IMG/VR virus record: IMGVR_UViG_3300025584_000003
Coordinates: 62,001-126,000 of that record
Direction: 5' to 3' (one strand)
DNA length: 64,000 nt
Source: a virus
Under the pieces are notes generated by a model. That model saw only the letters and a program-made list of their open reading frames with translations. It was not told the DNA's origin and made no database searches. A program made the translations under genes and the position numbers. Positions 8,223 through 16,621 of this stretch are shown here, in pieces; the first letter of the stretch is position 1, and every line of letters starts with the position of its first letter.

Positions 8223-9146
8223 ATGAACAAAGCGCTAGGCATTTTAATAGCTATAGTCGTTGTAGTGCTCTGGGGTACATTCTCAGCTGCATACACGCTA
8301 GACGCTAATGAACAAGCAGTCGTGCTCCGTTTGGGGAAGTACAATAGTACTACCGCTGTTGGAGGACTACAATTTAAGATTCCGTTCGGGATTGATGAAG
8401 CATACAAAGTGAGAACTGAGTATGAATATAAAGCCGAATTTGGATTTAGAACTGTATCTGCTGGTAAAAATACCAACTACAACAAAAGCGGATTCGTCGA
8501 AGAATCAGAAATGCTGACAGGGGATTTAAATATTGTGTACCTACAATGGGTTGTACAATATAAGATTAATGATCCTTATCAGTATTTGTTTGCCACTAGA
8601 AACCCTGAAGAGCTCTTGCGAGACGGTTCGGAAAGTGTAATGCGTTTAATGGTAGGGGATCGCTCCTTCTATGAAGTATTACAAAAAGATCGTGTAGCTA
8701 TAGCCAATACGGCCAAGACTCACCTGCAGGATATGCTAACATTATATGAATGCGGCATTATCGTAGAGTTGGTTCAGTTGAAAACTGTTGATCCACCTCC
8801 GCTAGTTCAGGCTGCCTTTAAAGAAGTAAATTCTGCTGAGCAAACGCAGGAGACTACTATTAATGAGGCCAGGGAAGACTACACCAAGCAGGTAACAGAA
8901 ACTGAAGGTGAAGCGGCAAGACTGGTTGAGGAAGCAAATGGTTATGCTATCGAAAGAGTTAACGAAGCTAAAGGTAACACAGCTTGGTTTACTGCAGTAT
9001 ATAATGAGTATAAAGTAAATCCTAAGGTAACTAAGGACCGTTTATATTTTGAAACAATGCAGAAAATTCTACCGACAGCAGAAAACGTTTGGTTTATTGA
9101 TGAAAACATTTCAGCACTACCACACTTTAATTTGGGAGGCAACTAG
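8223..9146 (+). CDS. HflK-like SPFH/prohibitin-domain membrane protein
   Basis: 307 aa. An N-terminal transmembrane helix (residues 4-24) precedes an SPFH domain beginning LDANEQAVVLRLGKY and a long helical region rich in Glu/Ala/Gln. In bacteria HflK and HflC form a periplasmic cage around the FtsH protease and modulate its access to substrates. The next gene is an HflC homologue, keeping the bacterial gene order. It is shorter than E. coli HflK (419 aa) and lacks the Gly-rich N-terminus. Confidence 0.85.
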   Translation: MNKALGILIAIVVVVLWGTFSAAYTLDANEQAVVLRLGKYNSTTAVGGLQFKIPFGIDEAYKVRTEYEYKAEFGFRTVSAGKNTNYNKSGFVEESEMLTGDLNIVYLQWVVQYKINDPYQYLFATRNPEELLRDGSESVMRLMVGDRSFYEVLQKDRVAIANTAKTHLQDMLTLYECGIIVELVQLKTVDPPPLVQAAFKEVNSAEQTQETTINEAREDYTKQVTETEGEAARLVEEANGYAIERVNEAKGNTAWFTAVYNEYKVNPKVTKDRLYFETMQKILPTAENVWFIDENISALPHFNLGGN

Positions 9147-9148
9147 TT

Positions 9149-10108
9149 ATGGAATTGACAGTTAAAAAAGGGGCTTTCATATTCCTCTTTATGTTCCTGC
9201 TTTTTGGATTCTTTAGCGGTTTATACGTTATCGATGAAAAAGAACAAGTGGTGATTACTCAGTTTGGTAAAATTCGCGGCGAAGCGATTACTGACGCAGG
9301 GGTTCACCTGAAGATTCCTTACATTCAGAATAAGCATGTTTATGACAAACGTATTCTGGAATGGGATGGGGATGCCGAAGAATTACCTACAAAAGATAAT
9401 AAATATGTCTTTATTGATGTATTTGCCAGATGGAGAATTAGTGATCCTCAGGAATATCATAAAGCTGTAGGTGGTCGTGAAAACCAGGCACAATCTCGAA
9501 TTGATGATGTAATAGATGGTAGCTCACGTGACATAATTGCTGAGCATGTAATGTCTCAAATTGTACGGTCTAGTAATCGGGAGATGGTGTTACGTTCGCA
9601 GGAAACCTCAGATACAAATACTGAAGATCAGGGCACCGAGTCCAGCTTCATGCAACCAGGAATCCGAGACGAAATTGTGGCTAAAATCCTGGCAATGGCT
9701 CAATCAAAACTAGCCGAACGTAAATTAGGAATCGAAATTATAGACGTTCAGCTGAAACGGGTAAATTTTACCAATGTAGTCAAGAAAAAGATACAGGATA
9801 GAATGGTTTCAGAGCAGTCACGAATTGCTCAGAAATATCGCGCCCAGGGGCAGAAAGAGAGACAGGAATTAGCTGGAAGACGAAATAACAAAATAAAAAA
9901 TCTAATGTCTGAGGCTTATAATGAGTCTGAGATGATTAAAGGTACAGCTGATGCAACAGCTACCAAGATCTACGCAGAAGCTTATGGCGCAGATCCAGAC
10001 TTTTATAATTTTGTGAAATCGTTGGAAACGTTGGAGAAAGCGGTAACACCGTCGACCAACATAATGATGACCAGCAGAAATGGTGTCTTAAAAGTATTGT
10101 TTGAATAG
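9149..10108 (+). CDS. HflC-like SPFH/prohibitin-domain membrane protein
   Basis: 319 aa, near the length of HflC (334 aa). One N-terminal helix (residues 9-28), then the SPFH start VIDEKEQVVITQFGKI, and the characteristic C-terminal run with KIYAEAYGADPDFYNFVKS. Together with the upstream HflK-like protein it may replace or poison the host complex and redirect FtsH. The pair is followed by a terminator, so it closes this transcription unit. Confidence 0.88.
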   Translation: MELTVKKGAFIFLFMFLLFGFFSGLYVIDEKEQVVITQFGKIRGEAITDAGVHLKIPYIQNKHVYDKRILEWDGDAEELPTKDNKYVFIDVFARWRISDPQEYHKAVGGRENQAQSRIDDVIDGSSRDIIAEHVMSQIVRSSNREMVLRSQETSDTNTEDQGTESSFMQPGIRDEIVAKILAMAQSKLAERKLGIEIIDVQLKRVNFTNVVKKKIQDRMVSEQSRIAQKYRAQGQKERQELAGRRNNKIKNLMSEAYNESEMIKGTADATATKIYAEAYGADPDFYNFVKSLETLEKAVTPSTNIMMTSRNGVLKVLFE

Positions 10109-10136
10109 ATACTAGAAGCCACATTTAAAAGATTAG

Positions 10137-10172
10137 AAAGAGAGCGGTGCAATATCCGCCCTCTTTCTTTTT
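10137..10172 (+). terminator. Rho-independent terminator
   Basis: AAAGAGAGCGG and CCGCCCTCTTT pair around an 8-nt loop, followed by a T-rich tail. It lies 28 bases after the HflC-like stop. Confidence 0.85.
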
Positions 10173-10185
10173 AGATAAAAAATTA

Positions 10186-10260
10186 GGGATGGTAAGCAAA
10201 ATTGGTTAATGCGACAGGCTGCAACCCTGGACTGTGTCGGTTCGAATCCGACTCATCCCT
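10186..10260 (+). tRNA. tRNA-Cys (GCA)
   Basis: 7-bp acceptor GGGATGG/TCATCCC with U73, the Cys discriminator. Anticodon loop CTGCAAC, T-arm GTCGG/CCGAC with TTCGAAT. No CCA encoded. Confidence 0.93.
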
Positions 10261-10310
10261 CAATACTTACGATAAGTATTTTAATTAATAAAAATAATAA
10301 GGAACACAAA

Positions 10311-10490
10311 ATGAATTTTAAATTTTTCGGAGCATTAAGATTACTACTGAACTTCTTGACAGGAGTATTTGTAATAGCTGGAGGAATTATACTACCTAGT
10401 ACTCCTATTACGATAGCGGGCTGCCTTTTATTAGCAGGGTGGTTAGCCGCGTTTATAGAACGTTACGATTCCCACTATAAAGGCTGCTAA
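10311..10490 (+). CDS. Small membrane protein
   Basis: 59 aa. Two hydrophobic helices separated by a short turn (residues 12-28 and 30-48). The longer frame running back into tRNA-Cys is spurious. The ATG follows AAGGAACAC. Its stop overlaps the next start. Confidence 0.65.
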   Translation: MNFKFFGALRLLLNFLTGVFVIAGGIILPSTPITIAGCLLLAGWLAAFIERYDSHYKGC

Positions 10491-10883
10491 TGTTAACTAC
10501 AACATTTACAGTTCACATAATACTAGTTGTATTGCTAGTTCATTGGGTAGCAGATTTCTTGTTTCAAACACAGGAAATGGCTTCAAAAAAACATGAACAC
10601 TGGGGCATTCTAATTTTACATTGTGTAGTATATGCCACTGTATTGACGGCGTTTATAATGCTAGCGCCCTCTCTTGGCACAATAATAACTATTTCATTAG
10701 GAAATGCAGCGCTATGCTGGTCTTTATTATTTATGTCACATTTATGGATAGACGCTGTTACTAGTAGAATAGTAAAAAAAAGCATTTGCTTTAAACAAAA
10801 TTAGGTTTATGTTTAATACTATAGGTTTTGACCAGTTCCTACATTTTGTAGCACTACTATTAATATTAACACTCATAATATAA
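10490..10883 (+). CDS. DUF3307-like membrane protein, split by a +1 shift
   Basis: Frame 1 (104 aa, to a TAG at 10802-10804) holds the family start HWVADFLFQTQEMASKK and two further hydrophobic helices. The family's C-terminal part is in the +1 frame (10809-10883), reading MFNTIGFDQFLHFVALL. The shift point is AAA CAA AAT TAG G, where moving one base forward at AAT puts AGG in place of the amber codon. This is either a base error, a real mutation, or programmed frameshifting at a stop. DUF3307 proteins are small phage and bacterial membrane proteins of unknown function. Confidence 0.65.
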
Positions 10884-10890
10884 AAACTGT

Positions 10891-10961
10891 GGAGGCGTAG
10901 CTGAGTGGTTTAGCAGCGGCCCTTTAAGCCGCCGACGTAGGTTCGATTCCTACCGCCTTCA
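10891..10961 (+). tRNA. tRNA-Lys (TTT) with C33
   Basis: Acceptor GGAGGCG/CGCCTTC, D-stem GCTG/TAGC, perfect 5-bp anticodon stem GCGGC/GCCGC, T-arm GTAGG/CCTAC. The loop reads CCTTTAA: anticodon TTT is preceded by C instead of the nearly universal T33. No CCA. Confidence 0.85.
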
Positions 10962-10984
10962 CGCCCCCATTAAAAAGGAACCAA

Positions 10985-11189
10985 ATGAAAAAAAATAATT
11001 GTTTATAATCATGAGCATACAGTAGATGACGCTGTTGCCAAAAGATATGAAGAGTTAATGGATAATCTTCGAGAAGGTTATGATAAACTATTAAATTCAG
11101 GAATGTTTTTTGAAATTTATCCAGAGCTTACAGGAAACTGGAAAGAAGATGAAGAGGCTTATTTAGCAAAATCAACCAATAAAAGATAA
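10985..11189 (+). pseudogene. Small unknown gene with a one-base shift in an A8 run
   Basis: An open frame reads IIVYNHEHTVDDAVAKRY and continues to TAA at 11187-11189. Its only plausible ATG (10985) sits before a run of eight A; seven A would join ATG to this frame (MKKIIVYN...). As written the ATG frame stops after eight codons. Likely a homopolymer sequencing error or transcript slippage. The product would be about 67 aa, acidic, of unknown function. Confidence 0.6.
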
Positions 11190-11190
11190 A

Positions 11191-11442
11191 ATGAAAAAGT
11201 CAATTACAATAAATGTGTATATGCAAGACGGAAGAGTATTCAAGTATGAAGTAAGTGATTCAGCAGTGGCTCGAGAGCATGCACATAGAATAATAACAGA
11301 AGGATGGCGTAACGTTGAAAATGGAATTATGAGTTATTATCCAGTTCATCAAGTATTAAAAGTAAGCTTTGAAATGGAAAAACTGGATGTTTTAGCTGGT
11401 AAGTATCACGCCTCTTCCATTGATTATCCAAAAATGACCTAA
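11191..11442 (+). CDS. Unknown phage protein
   Basis: 83 aa; beta-strand N-terminus (SITINVYMQDGRVFKYEV) then a helix, with YYPVHQVLKV near the middle. A common layout among small phage proteins, but no function known. It starts one base after the preceding stop. Confidence 0.65.
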   Translation: MKKSITINVYMQDGRVFKYEVSDSAVAREHAHRIITEGWRNVENGIMSYYPVHQVLKVSFEMEKLDVLAGKYHASSIDYPKMT

Positions 11443-11453
11443 TAAATTAAATC

Positions 11454-11526
11454 TGTAACGTAGCTCAATTGGTGGAGCGCTGCACTGTTAATGCAGTGGT
11501 TGCGAGTTCGAGTCTCGTCGTTACAG
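11454..11526 (+). tRNA. tRNA-Asn (GTT)
   Basis: Acceptor TGTAACG/CGTTACA, loop CTGTTAA, T-arm GCGAG/CTCGT. G73. No CCA encoded. A second Asn tRNA is at 35.5 kb. Confidence 0.93.
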
Positions 11527-11545
11527 CAATCAAAAAAGGAAACCT

Positions 11546-11845
11546 ATGGAATTACAAGACGAAATTAATATACTGACTGATAAACAGCTGCACAAATTGA
11601 ATACTAAACGCCTACTATCTTACTATAAATCGATTCGAAATAAGCTACGAAAAACTTGTATGTTTTACTGTTGCGAATTCAGATGCGAAGTTCTATGGTA
11701 TGAAGACAAGGATGGAGTTGTTACATCGAGTTATAAAAATGTAACAGATGAAGAAGCTAAGGCTTTAAAGAAGTTAAGTGATGATTGGGAAGCCTTCGTT
11801 AAACATGTAAAAGCTATTCTAAATACTAGAGAGCATGTCAACTAA
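11546..11845 (+). CDS. Unknown protein
   Basis: 99 aa, Lys-rich and helical, with three Cys near residues 38-48 (TCMFYCCEFRC), a possible metal site. Ribosome site AAAGGAAAC. It overlaps the next open frame by 11 bases. Confidence 0.6.
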   Translation: MELQDEINILTDKQLHKLNTKRLLSYYKSIRNKLRKTCMFYCCEFRCEVLWYEDKDGVVTSSYKNVTDEEAKALKKLSDDWEAFVKHVKAILNTREHVN

Positions 11846-11867
11846 ACTAAATCAAAAAAAAACAATA

Positions 11868-12188
11868 ATGATAACTAAAATATGGTACAGTGTACAAAAC
11901 GGTGGGGATGGAAGTGCTTATCCACAATTAATGGAAAGTGAAAAATTAGCTGAACTAGATCAAGAACATATGGATGAAGGTTGGGGTGAACCTTGTATCG
12001 GTTCAATTCGAATTGAGCATGACGGCCCTATTAAAATTCTCAACAACATTCAAACTGCACAAGAAATAAAAGAAGAAATGGAAAGAGTTTATAGTAACTA
12101 TAGTGAGGCTAAAGAAGAGCCTAAAAAATACGAAGCTGTATGTAAACTAGTACAAAAACAAAAACAAAAGGAAACAGAAGATGATTAA
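11868..12188 (+). CDS. Unknown phage protein
   Basis: 106 aa from the ATG at 11868; a longer version could start at 11835. The N-terminal region KIWYSVQNGGDGSAYPQLME is typical of a widespread small phage protein of unknown function. The C-terminus is a charged helix. Confidence 0.65.
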   Translation: MITKIWYSVQNGGDGSAYPQLMESEKLAELDQEHMDEGWGEPCIGSIRIEHDGPIKILNNIQTAQEIKEEMERVYSNYSEAKEEPKKYEAVCKLVQKQKQKETEDD

Positions 12189-12537
12189 TATGAAATATAA
12201 GAAGACATTATTACTACTAATACCTGCAATAATGTTCTTACTTCACATAGAGGGACTAATATTCTTTTTCATAACTTTAACTACTATAGCGTTAATAACA
12301 TTAGTTATTATACATATAGTAAAGTTAGCGACGACGGACGATTCTTCTGCTATAGATATAAATACCAAGTCAACAGAGATGTTAAAATTTACTGAAAATT
12401 TTTGCACTTCTAAAGAACTAATAATAATAACTTTTGGAACTGCGTTAATAAGTATGTTAGCCGGATTTATGGGTACTGGGATTCTTTGGGTAATTACAGC
12501 TATCTTAATAATAATACCGAGATATTTATTTAATTAA
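12181..12537 (+). CDS. Membrane protein, four helices
   Basis: 118 aa with hydrophobic segments at about residues 8-22, 24-44, 78-97 and 98-116, separated by a charged loop. Small integral membrane protein of unknown function, overlapping the previous gene by 8 bases. Confidence 0.65.
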   Translation: MINMKYKKTLLLLIPAIMFLLHIEGLIFFFITLTTIALITLVIIHIVKLATTDDSSAIDINTKSTEMLKFTENFCTSKELIIITFGTALISMLAGFMGTGILWVITAILIIIPRYLFN

Positions 12538-12550
12538 CCAATAAACTACT

Positions 12551-12832
12551 ATGAGTAGAGCTTATGCTTGGATTATAACCGAAAGCCATCTTGAAAGTTT
12601 AAAAGATGAATTAGGAACATTAGGCCCAGGAGGGGCTGTATATTCCGAAGAAGAAATTACAGAATTCGGCAGAAAATTCGAAATGTATGACGATGATGAT
12701 ATATTATATTACACCGGATATATTTGCGGAGAATACGACGGATTTGAACCACTAGACGATTTTGGTATGCCCAACGCAGGGTGCACTAGTATCAAACTAG
12801 ATAGTGGGCATGGAGACATGCTTACGCTATAA
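12551..12832 (+). CDS. Unknown acidic phage protein
   Basis: 93 aa, very acidic. The start SRAYAWIITESHL and an Asp-rich centre resemble a phage family of unknown function. It ends just upstream of a candidate phage promoter. Confidence 0.6.
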   Translation: MSRAYAWIITESHLESLKDELGTLGPGGAVYSEEEITEFGRKFEMYDDDDILYYTGYICGEYDGFEPLDDFGMPNAGCTSIKLDSGHGDMLTL

Positions 12833-12857
12833 ATATAATAGTTGGTTATATTAAAAA

Positions 12858-12873
12858 TAATAGTTATATTTAA
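12858..12873 (+). promoter_or_regulatory. Candidate phage promoter TAATAGTTATATTTAA
   Basis: This 16-mer occurs identically at 38154, also in a noncoding gap. Its core TTATATTTAA recurs upstream of the glycosyltransferase (61790) and, on the minus strand, of the RNA polymerase gene (57417). It may be read by the phage polymerase or a phage-modified host polymerase. Confidence 0.5.
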
Positions 12874-12922
12874 GAGACCTGATAATTGTATCAGAGTGTC
12901 ATATTAAATATGTGGCATTTGA

Positions 12923-12939
12923 GTGTGGCAATTCCACAC
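12923..12939 (+). promoter_or_regulatory. 5'-leader hairpin
   Basis: GTGTGG-CAATT-CCACAC forms a perfect 6-bp stem 29 bases before the next ATG and downstream of the candidate promoter. There is no T-run, so it is more likely a leader element or RNA stabiliser than a terminator. Confidence 0.5.
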
Positions 12940-12968
12940 AAATTTGACGTAAACACAAGGTAACAATA

Positions 12969-13820
12969 ATGAATATAAAAACCAACCTTACAATTCAAAA
13001 GAATCGTTTAAAAGTATATAGCCAATTAGATGTCTGGAATGGCATAGAAGCAACTTATTACTTAAATGATAAAGACGAATTTGAAATCGAACTTACTAAC
13101 TTAGAAACTTCTTCCTGTAAATTGAGGATAAAACTTAATGGAAAATATATTTCCAATGGCGGGCTTGTGCTTGACCCTGGACAGCATTATTTTCTGGAAC
13201 GACATATCGAAGTAGATCGAAAGTTTGAATTTTCAACATATAACGTAGAAGATACTGAGGAAATAGACAAAGCTATAGCCGAGAACGGATTACTAGAGAT
13301 AGAGTTTTATCGAGAGTCATTTCCTATCGAGCATAAATACTGTAGCCCATACACTAATCCTAATGTCTACCCAAGACCGTTTACATGGGAAGGTGATATA
13401 CTAACCAACGATAATACTTGGTGGACCGACCTTGCTGGCGAATTCACGGGAATTAGCGGCATGTCAGCGCCAAGTATGTATAGCGCTAGGGGCACAAGAT
13501 GCTCAAATCCAGCAGAGCCTCAAATGGCTATGGGTATGATAGAAGATAGTGGCGAAGTACTTACAACCGCATGCTTTGCAAGCGCGCCTATGAAAGAGAC
13601 GGGTAGAATTAAACAAGGTAGTCATTCAGAACAAAAGTTCGGAAGAAGCTATCAAAAATTTGAGCATACTCCCTCTCATGTAGTAACCTATAAATTATTA
13701 CCTATGTCATTAAAACCTATTACGGTAAATGATTTAGAGAAACGTTATTGCCAAAAATGTGGACTTAGACGAAAAAAGTCTACCTGGATATGTTGTCCAG
13801 CGTGTACAACTAGATATTAA
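12969..13820 (+). CDS. Unknown protein with C-terminal zinc ribbon
   Basis: 283 aa. The N-terminal 110 residues look beta-rich (ITNLE-type strands, then GGLVLDPGQHYFLERHIEV), a Gly/Ser/Met-rich linker follows, and the protein ends in a zinc ribbon YCQKCGLRRKKSTWICCPAC (two CxxC knuckles). A Phe/Arg-rich strand near RKFEFSTYNV suggests a beta-sandwich. Alone between its own candidate promoter and a terminator, hence a single-gene unit. Function unknown; nucleic-acid or chaperone binding is possible. Confidence 0.7.
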   Translation: MNIKTNLTIQKNRLKVYSQLDVWNGIEATYYLNDKDEFEIELTNLETSSCKLRIKLNGKYISNGGLVLDPGQHYFLERHIEVDRKFEFSTYNVEDTEEIDKAIAENGLLEIEFYRESFPIEHKYCSPYTNPNVYPRPFTWEGDILTNDNTWWTDLAGEFTGISGMSAPSMYSARGTRCSNPAEPQMAMGMIEDSGEVLTTACFASAPMKETGRIKQGSHSEQKFGRSYQKFEHTPSHVVTYKLLPMSLKPITVNDLEKRYCQKCGLRRKKSTWICCPACTTRY

Positions 13821-13827
13821 TATATAA

Positions 13828-13850
13828 ACGGGGTTTCGGCCCCGTTTTTC
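13828..13850 (+). terminator. Rho-independent terminator
   Basis: ACGGGG-TTTCGG-CCCCGT followed by TTTTC. Confidence 0.9.
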
Positions 13851-13863
13851 TTTATGGAGATTT

Positions 13864-14880
13864 ATGACTAGCAAAATAGAAGTAGATAAAAAACAAATTG
13901 ATAAATTTAGGAAAAAAGAGATTACAAGTTCAGAATTATATAATAATAGTGAACCTGAAACTTTTTTATCCGAAGATAGCCAGAATAGCGCCCTACTCCC
14001 CGAAGATAAAAACCTAAATCTTGAAAACGTAACCTCTGGATATTTAACCAATGAACAAGGAACTTTTTTACCAGCTTCAGCTTTTGTAAAAATTTTACCA
14101 GCAGGGTATTATGAAGTATTAGAATCTAGAGGAGCCGCCGTAGAGTTCTTAAATATTGAGCTAGAAGCCTCGGACCTAATTTTATTTAGTAATTCAATAG
14201 CTGAAGAAATATTATTAGAATTAGGAAAATTTTGGAAACTTGGATCAGCTTATAAAGCTTGGGGAGAAAGCCATAAAAGAGGAATTCTAATTTATGGTGG
14301 AGACGGCTCAGGAAAAAATAGTACAATGAAAATAGTAATGTCAAATTGTATTCAAAAAGGATATTTAGTATTTGATAGCTCTTTTGTAGTATCAGAAGGT
14401 ATTACTAGAATAAGAGATATTGAGGGGAATAGGCCCATACTTGTTATAATTGAAGACATTGACAGAATTATAATGGATCCAGTAGCTGAAGCAAAGATTC
14501 TGGATTTACTAGATGGAATAGGAGTAATAAATAATGTTGTATTTTTAGCTACAACTGCTTATCCAGAACGGCTTCCTACATCTTTAAAAAATAGACCTTC
14601 GAGGTTTGACAGGGTTATGCACCAGGATTACCCAGATGAAATTACTCGTAAAAAATATTTACAATTAAAGAGTAGTTTAAAGGGTAAAGAATTAAATACT
14701 TGGGTAAAAGATACTAATAACTGGTCTTTCGCACATATTAAAGAACTCATAGTAAGCGTCATAATGTTAGATACAGATTATAAAGTATCAATAGACAGAA
14801 TTAATAAACTAAGGCAAGAGGTAGCTACGTCTGAAGTAGCAATTTCTTCTCATAATATAGGCTTTAAAACAAAAAGGTAA
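13864..14880 (+). CDS. AAA-family ATPase with altered Walker A
   Basis: 338 aa. The first 110 residues have no recognised domain. The AAA module starts near residue 135: P-loop GGDGSGKNS, Walker B LVIIEDID, sensor-1 type FLATTAY, and an arginine-finger region RPSRFDR. The residue after the P-loop Lys, normally Ser or Thr for magnesium binding, is Asn, with a Ser next to it. ATP hydrolysis could be weak or use the shifted Ser. The family includes unfoldases and remodellers; the partner is unknown. The RNA-repair genes follow. Confidence 0.8.
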   Translation: MTSKIEVDKKQIDKFRKKEITSSELYNNSEPETFLSEDSQNSALLPEDKNLNLENVTSGYLTNEQGTFLPASAFVKILPAGYYEVLESRGAAVEFLNIELEASDLILFSNSIAEEILLELGKFWKLGSAYKAWGESHKRGILIYGGDGSGKNSTMKIVMSNCIQKGYLVFDSSFVVSEGITRIRDIEGNRPILVIIEDIDRIIMDPVAEAKILDLLDGIGVINNVVFLATTAYPERLPTSLKNRPSRFDRVMHQDYPDEITRKKYLQLKSSLKGKELNTWVKDTNNWSFAHIKELIVSVIMLDTDYKVSIDRINKLRQEVATSEVAISSHNIGFKTKR

Positions 14881-14883
14881 ATA

Positions 14884-15957
14884 ATGAATACAGTCCTAAC
14901 AGTTTTAGAAACCCAAATAAAGGAAGGGTGGGTAAAGCGAAGAAAACATCCAGAGTTTCCACTTTGGATATATAATTATACCCATGCCACACAGTATGCT
15001 CGAAATTGGAACGATACCACTACTAGATGTAGGGGTCTTATACTAGATGAATATGGAACTGTAGTAGCCAACCCTTTTAGAAAATTTTTCAACTATACAG
15101 AATTAGAAGGACTAGGTATCGAGCTCCCAGATGACCACTACAGCATTTTTAATAAACTAGACGGATGTCTATTTATAATGGTTATGTGGAGGGGGCATTT
15201 AATTAAATCTACAAGAGGCTCTTTTGATAATGAATATATTACAGAGGCCAATGTAGTCTTAGAAGAAAAATACCCTGACCTTACTATAAGGGAGGACTTC
15301 ACATACTGCTATGAGTTCTTAACACCTACTCTTAAGAAAGGGGGGATGACCTGTATCACCTACCCAGAGAGCGACCTAAGGCTATTGGCAGTACGCGATA
15401 CGTTTACTGGCAGAGAGATAGGGTTGCACGCTGTTACTACTTGTATACCAAGAACAGAGCTATATGAACATGATTGCGATGTAAGTGAGTTATATAATGT
15501 ACCAAATCAAGAAAACAAAGAAGGATTTGTGTTAGCATATGATAACGGGTTCAGAGTTAAAGTAAAATTTGACTGGTATGTAAGACATCACCGTATATTG
15601 CAGCTTTGCAATGATAAAACGGTATGGAAATACTTATCAGATCCAGAATTAGATATACAAGAGTTAATTGATATTGTACCAGATGAATACTATAAATGGC
15701 TTCATACCTCTATAGATAACTTTAGAGAGAATTATGTGATATTAGCAAACACTGCTTGTAAACAATACATGCACCTTATAACTAGTTTCCCAGAATCAAT
15801 TGATATGAAAAAACGAACTTCCAAAGCAGTAGCAGAAAAAGTCATAAATATTGGAAATAAACAAATAATTTCTTTAGTATTTACAATGTTACAAGGGAAA
15901 AACATAAAGCCCTTAATTTGGAAATATTTAAAACCAAAACAAACGGAGAAAAAATGA
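14884..15957 (+). CDS. rnlA: RNA ligase, T4 Rnl1 type
   Basis: 357 aa, close to T4 RNA ligase 1 (374 aa). The nucleotidyl-transferase motif I is FNKLDGCLF (Lys near residue 90 takes AMP). Upstream is TRCRGLILDEYG; later CYEFL (motif IIIa/IV region) and EGFVLAYDNGFRVKVKF (motifs IV-V). Rnl1 reseals tRNAs cut in the anticodon loop by host nucleases such as PrrC, after end-healing by polynucleotide kinase-phosphatase. That partner is encoded 2 kb downstream. Confidence 0.93.
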   Translation: MNTVLTVLETQIKEGWVKRRKHPEFPLWIYNYTHATQYARNWNDTTTRCRGLILDEYGTVVANPFRKFFNYTELEGLGIELPDDHYSIFNKLDGCLFIMVMWRGHLIKSTRGSFDNEYITEANVVLEEKYPDLTIREDFTYCYEFLTPTLKKGGMTCITYPESDLRLLAVRDTFTGREIGLHAVTTCIPRTELYEHDCDVSELYNVPNQENKEGFVLAYDNGFRVKVKFDWYVRHHRILQLCNDKTVWKYLSDPELDIQELIDIVPDEYYKWLHTSIDNFRENYVILANTACKQYMHLITSFPESIDMKKRTSKAVAEKVINIGNKQIISLVFTMLQGKNIKPLIWKYLKPKQTEKK

Positions 15958-16118
15958 AAAATCCCGGATTCATACTATTTATAGTATTACTTGTCCTAAA
16001 GTTAGTTGGAGTCATTACATGGAGTTGGTGGTGGATAACTGCCCCGCTGTGGCTTGGCTTCGTCTTATTATTTTTAGCTGTAGGCGGTATAGCTGCAATT
16101 GCAAGTTGGCTCGATTAG
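15954..16118 (+). CDS. Small membrane protein, WSWWW type
   Basis: 54 aa from the ATG overlapping the ligase stop (AAAATGA). Two hydrophobic helices with ITWSWWWITAPLW between them, a hallmark of a small phage membrane protein family of unknown role. Confidence 0.65.
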   Translation: MKNPGFILFIVLLVLKLVGVITWSWWWITAPLWLGFVLLFLAVGGIAAIASWLD

Positions 16119-16620
16119 ATATTTACTAATACTACTCACAAATATATGTTTATGCGTTGGAGCCTTACCTGAGGAATGGAAAGCTTTAACAAGCCATCAA
16201 CAAGAATCAATACGGGCATCCTATGAATATGGGGTGCCCTTTGATTTAGGGTGGACATTAGCTGCTATTGAGTGGCAAGAATCTGCAGGAGGTAAATACC
16301 TTGTAAATTTGCAAGACCCTTCCGCAGGAGCTCACCATATCAATATCAACACATATATGAGTAGACATAGAGATGAGATAGAGGACACACCCTTTAATAG
16401 GAATGTAGTGGCCCAATGGCTCATAGATAGTCACATACTTAGTTGTAGAGAAGCAATAACTGAACTAACCTATTGGAAGAATGAGAGACATAATGGTAGC
16501 TGGTCCAAAACTGTAAGATCCTACAGGGCGGGCAATCGCTGGGAGTCTCCAGCAGGTTGGCAATATTATAAAAGTATAACAGCCAGAATAAACTTTTTAA
16601 AACAAGAATGGAAATTATAA
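16099..16620 (+). CDS. Secreted lytic transglycosylase/lysozyme-like protein
   Basis: 173 aa from a TTG start. A signal peptide (RYLLILLTNICLCVGA) is followed by a domain with LAAIEWQESAGG, where Glu would be catalytic, and DPSAGAHHININ, as in SLT-type transglycosylases. It would cleave peptidoglycan in the periplasm, in lysis or entry. No holin-like neighbour is certain, though the preceding small membrane protein could serve. The start codon is not settled because no in-frame ATG lies before the signal peptide. Confidence 0.65.
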   Translation: MQVGSIRYLLILLTNICLCVGALPEEWKALTSHQQESIRASYEYGVPFDLGWTLAAIEWQESAGGKYLVNLQDPSAGAHHININTYMSRHRDEIEDTPFNRNVVAQWLIDSHILSCREAITELTYWKNERHNGSWSKTVRSYRAGNRWESPAGWQYYKSITARINFLKQEWKL

Positions 16621-16621
16621 A

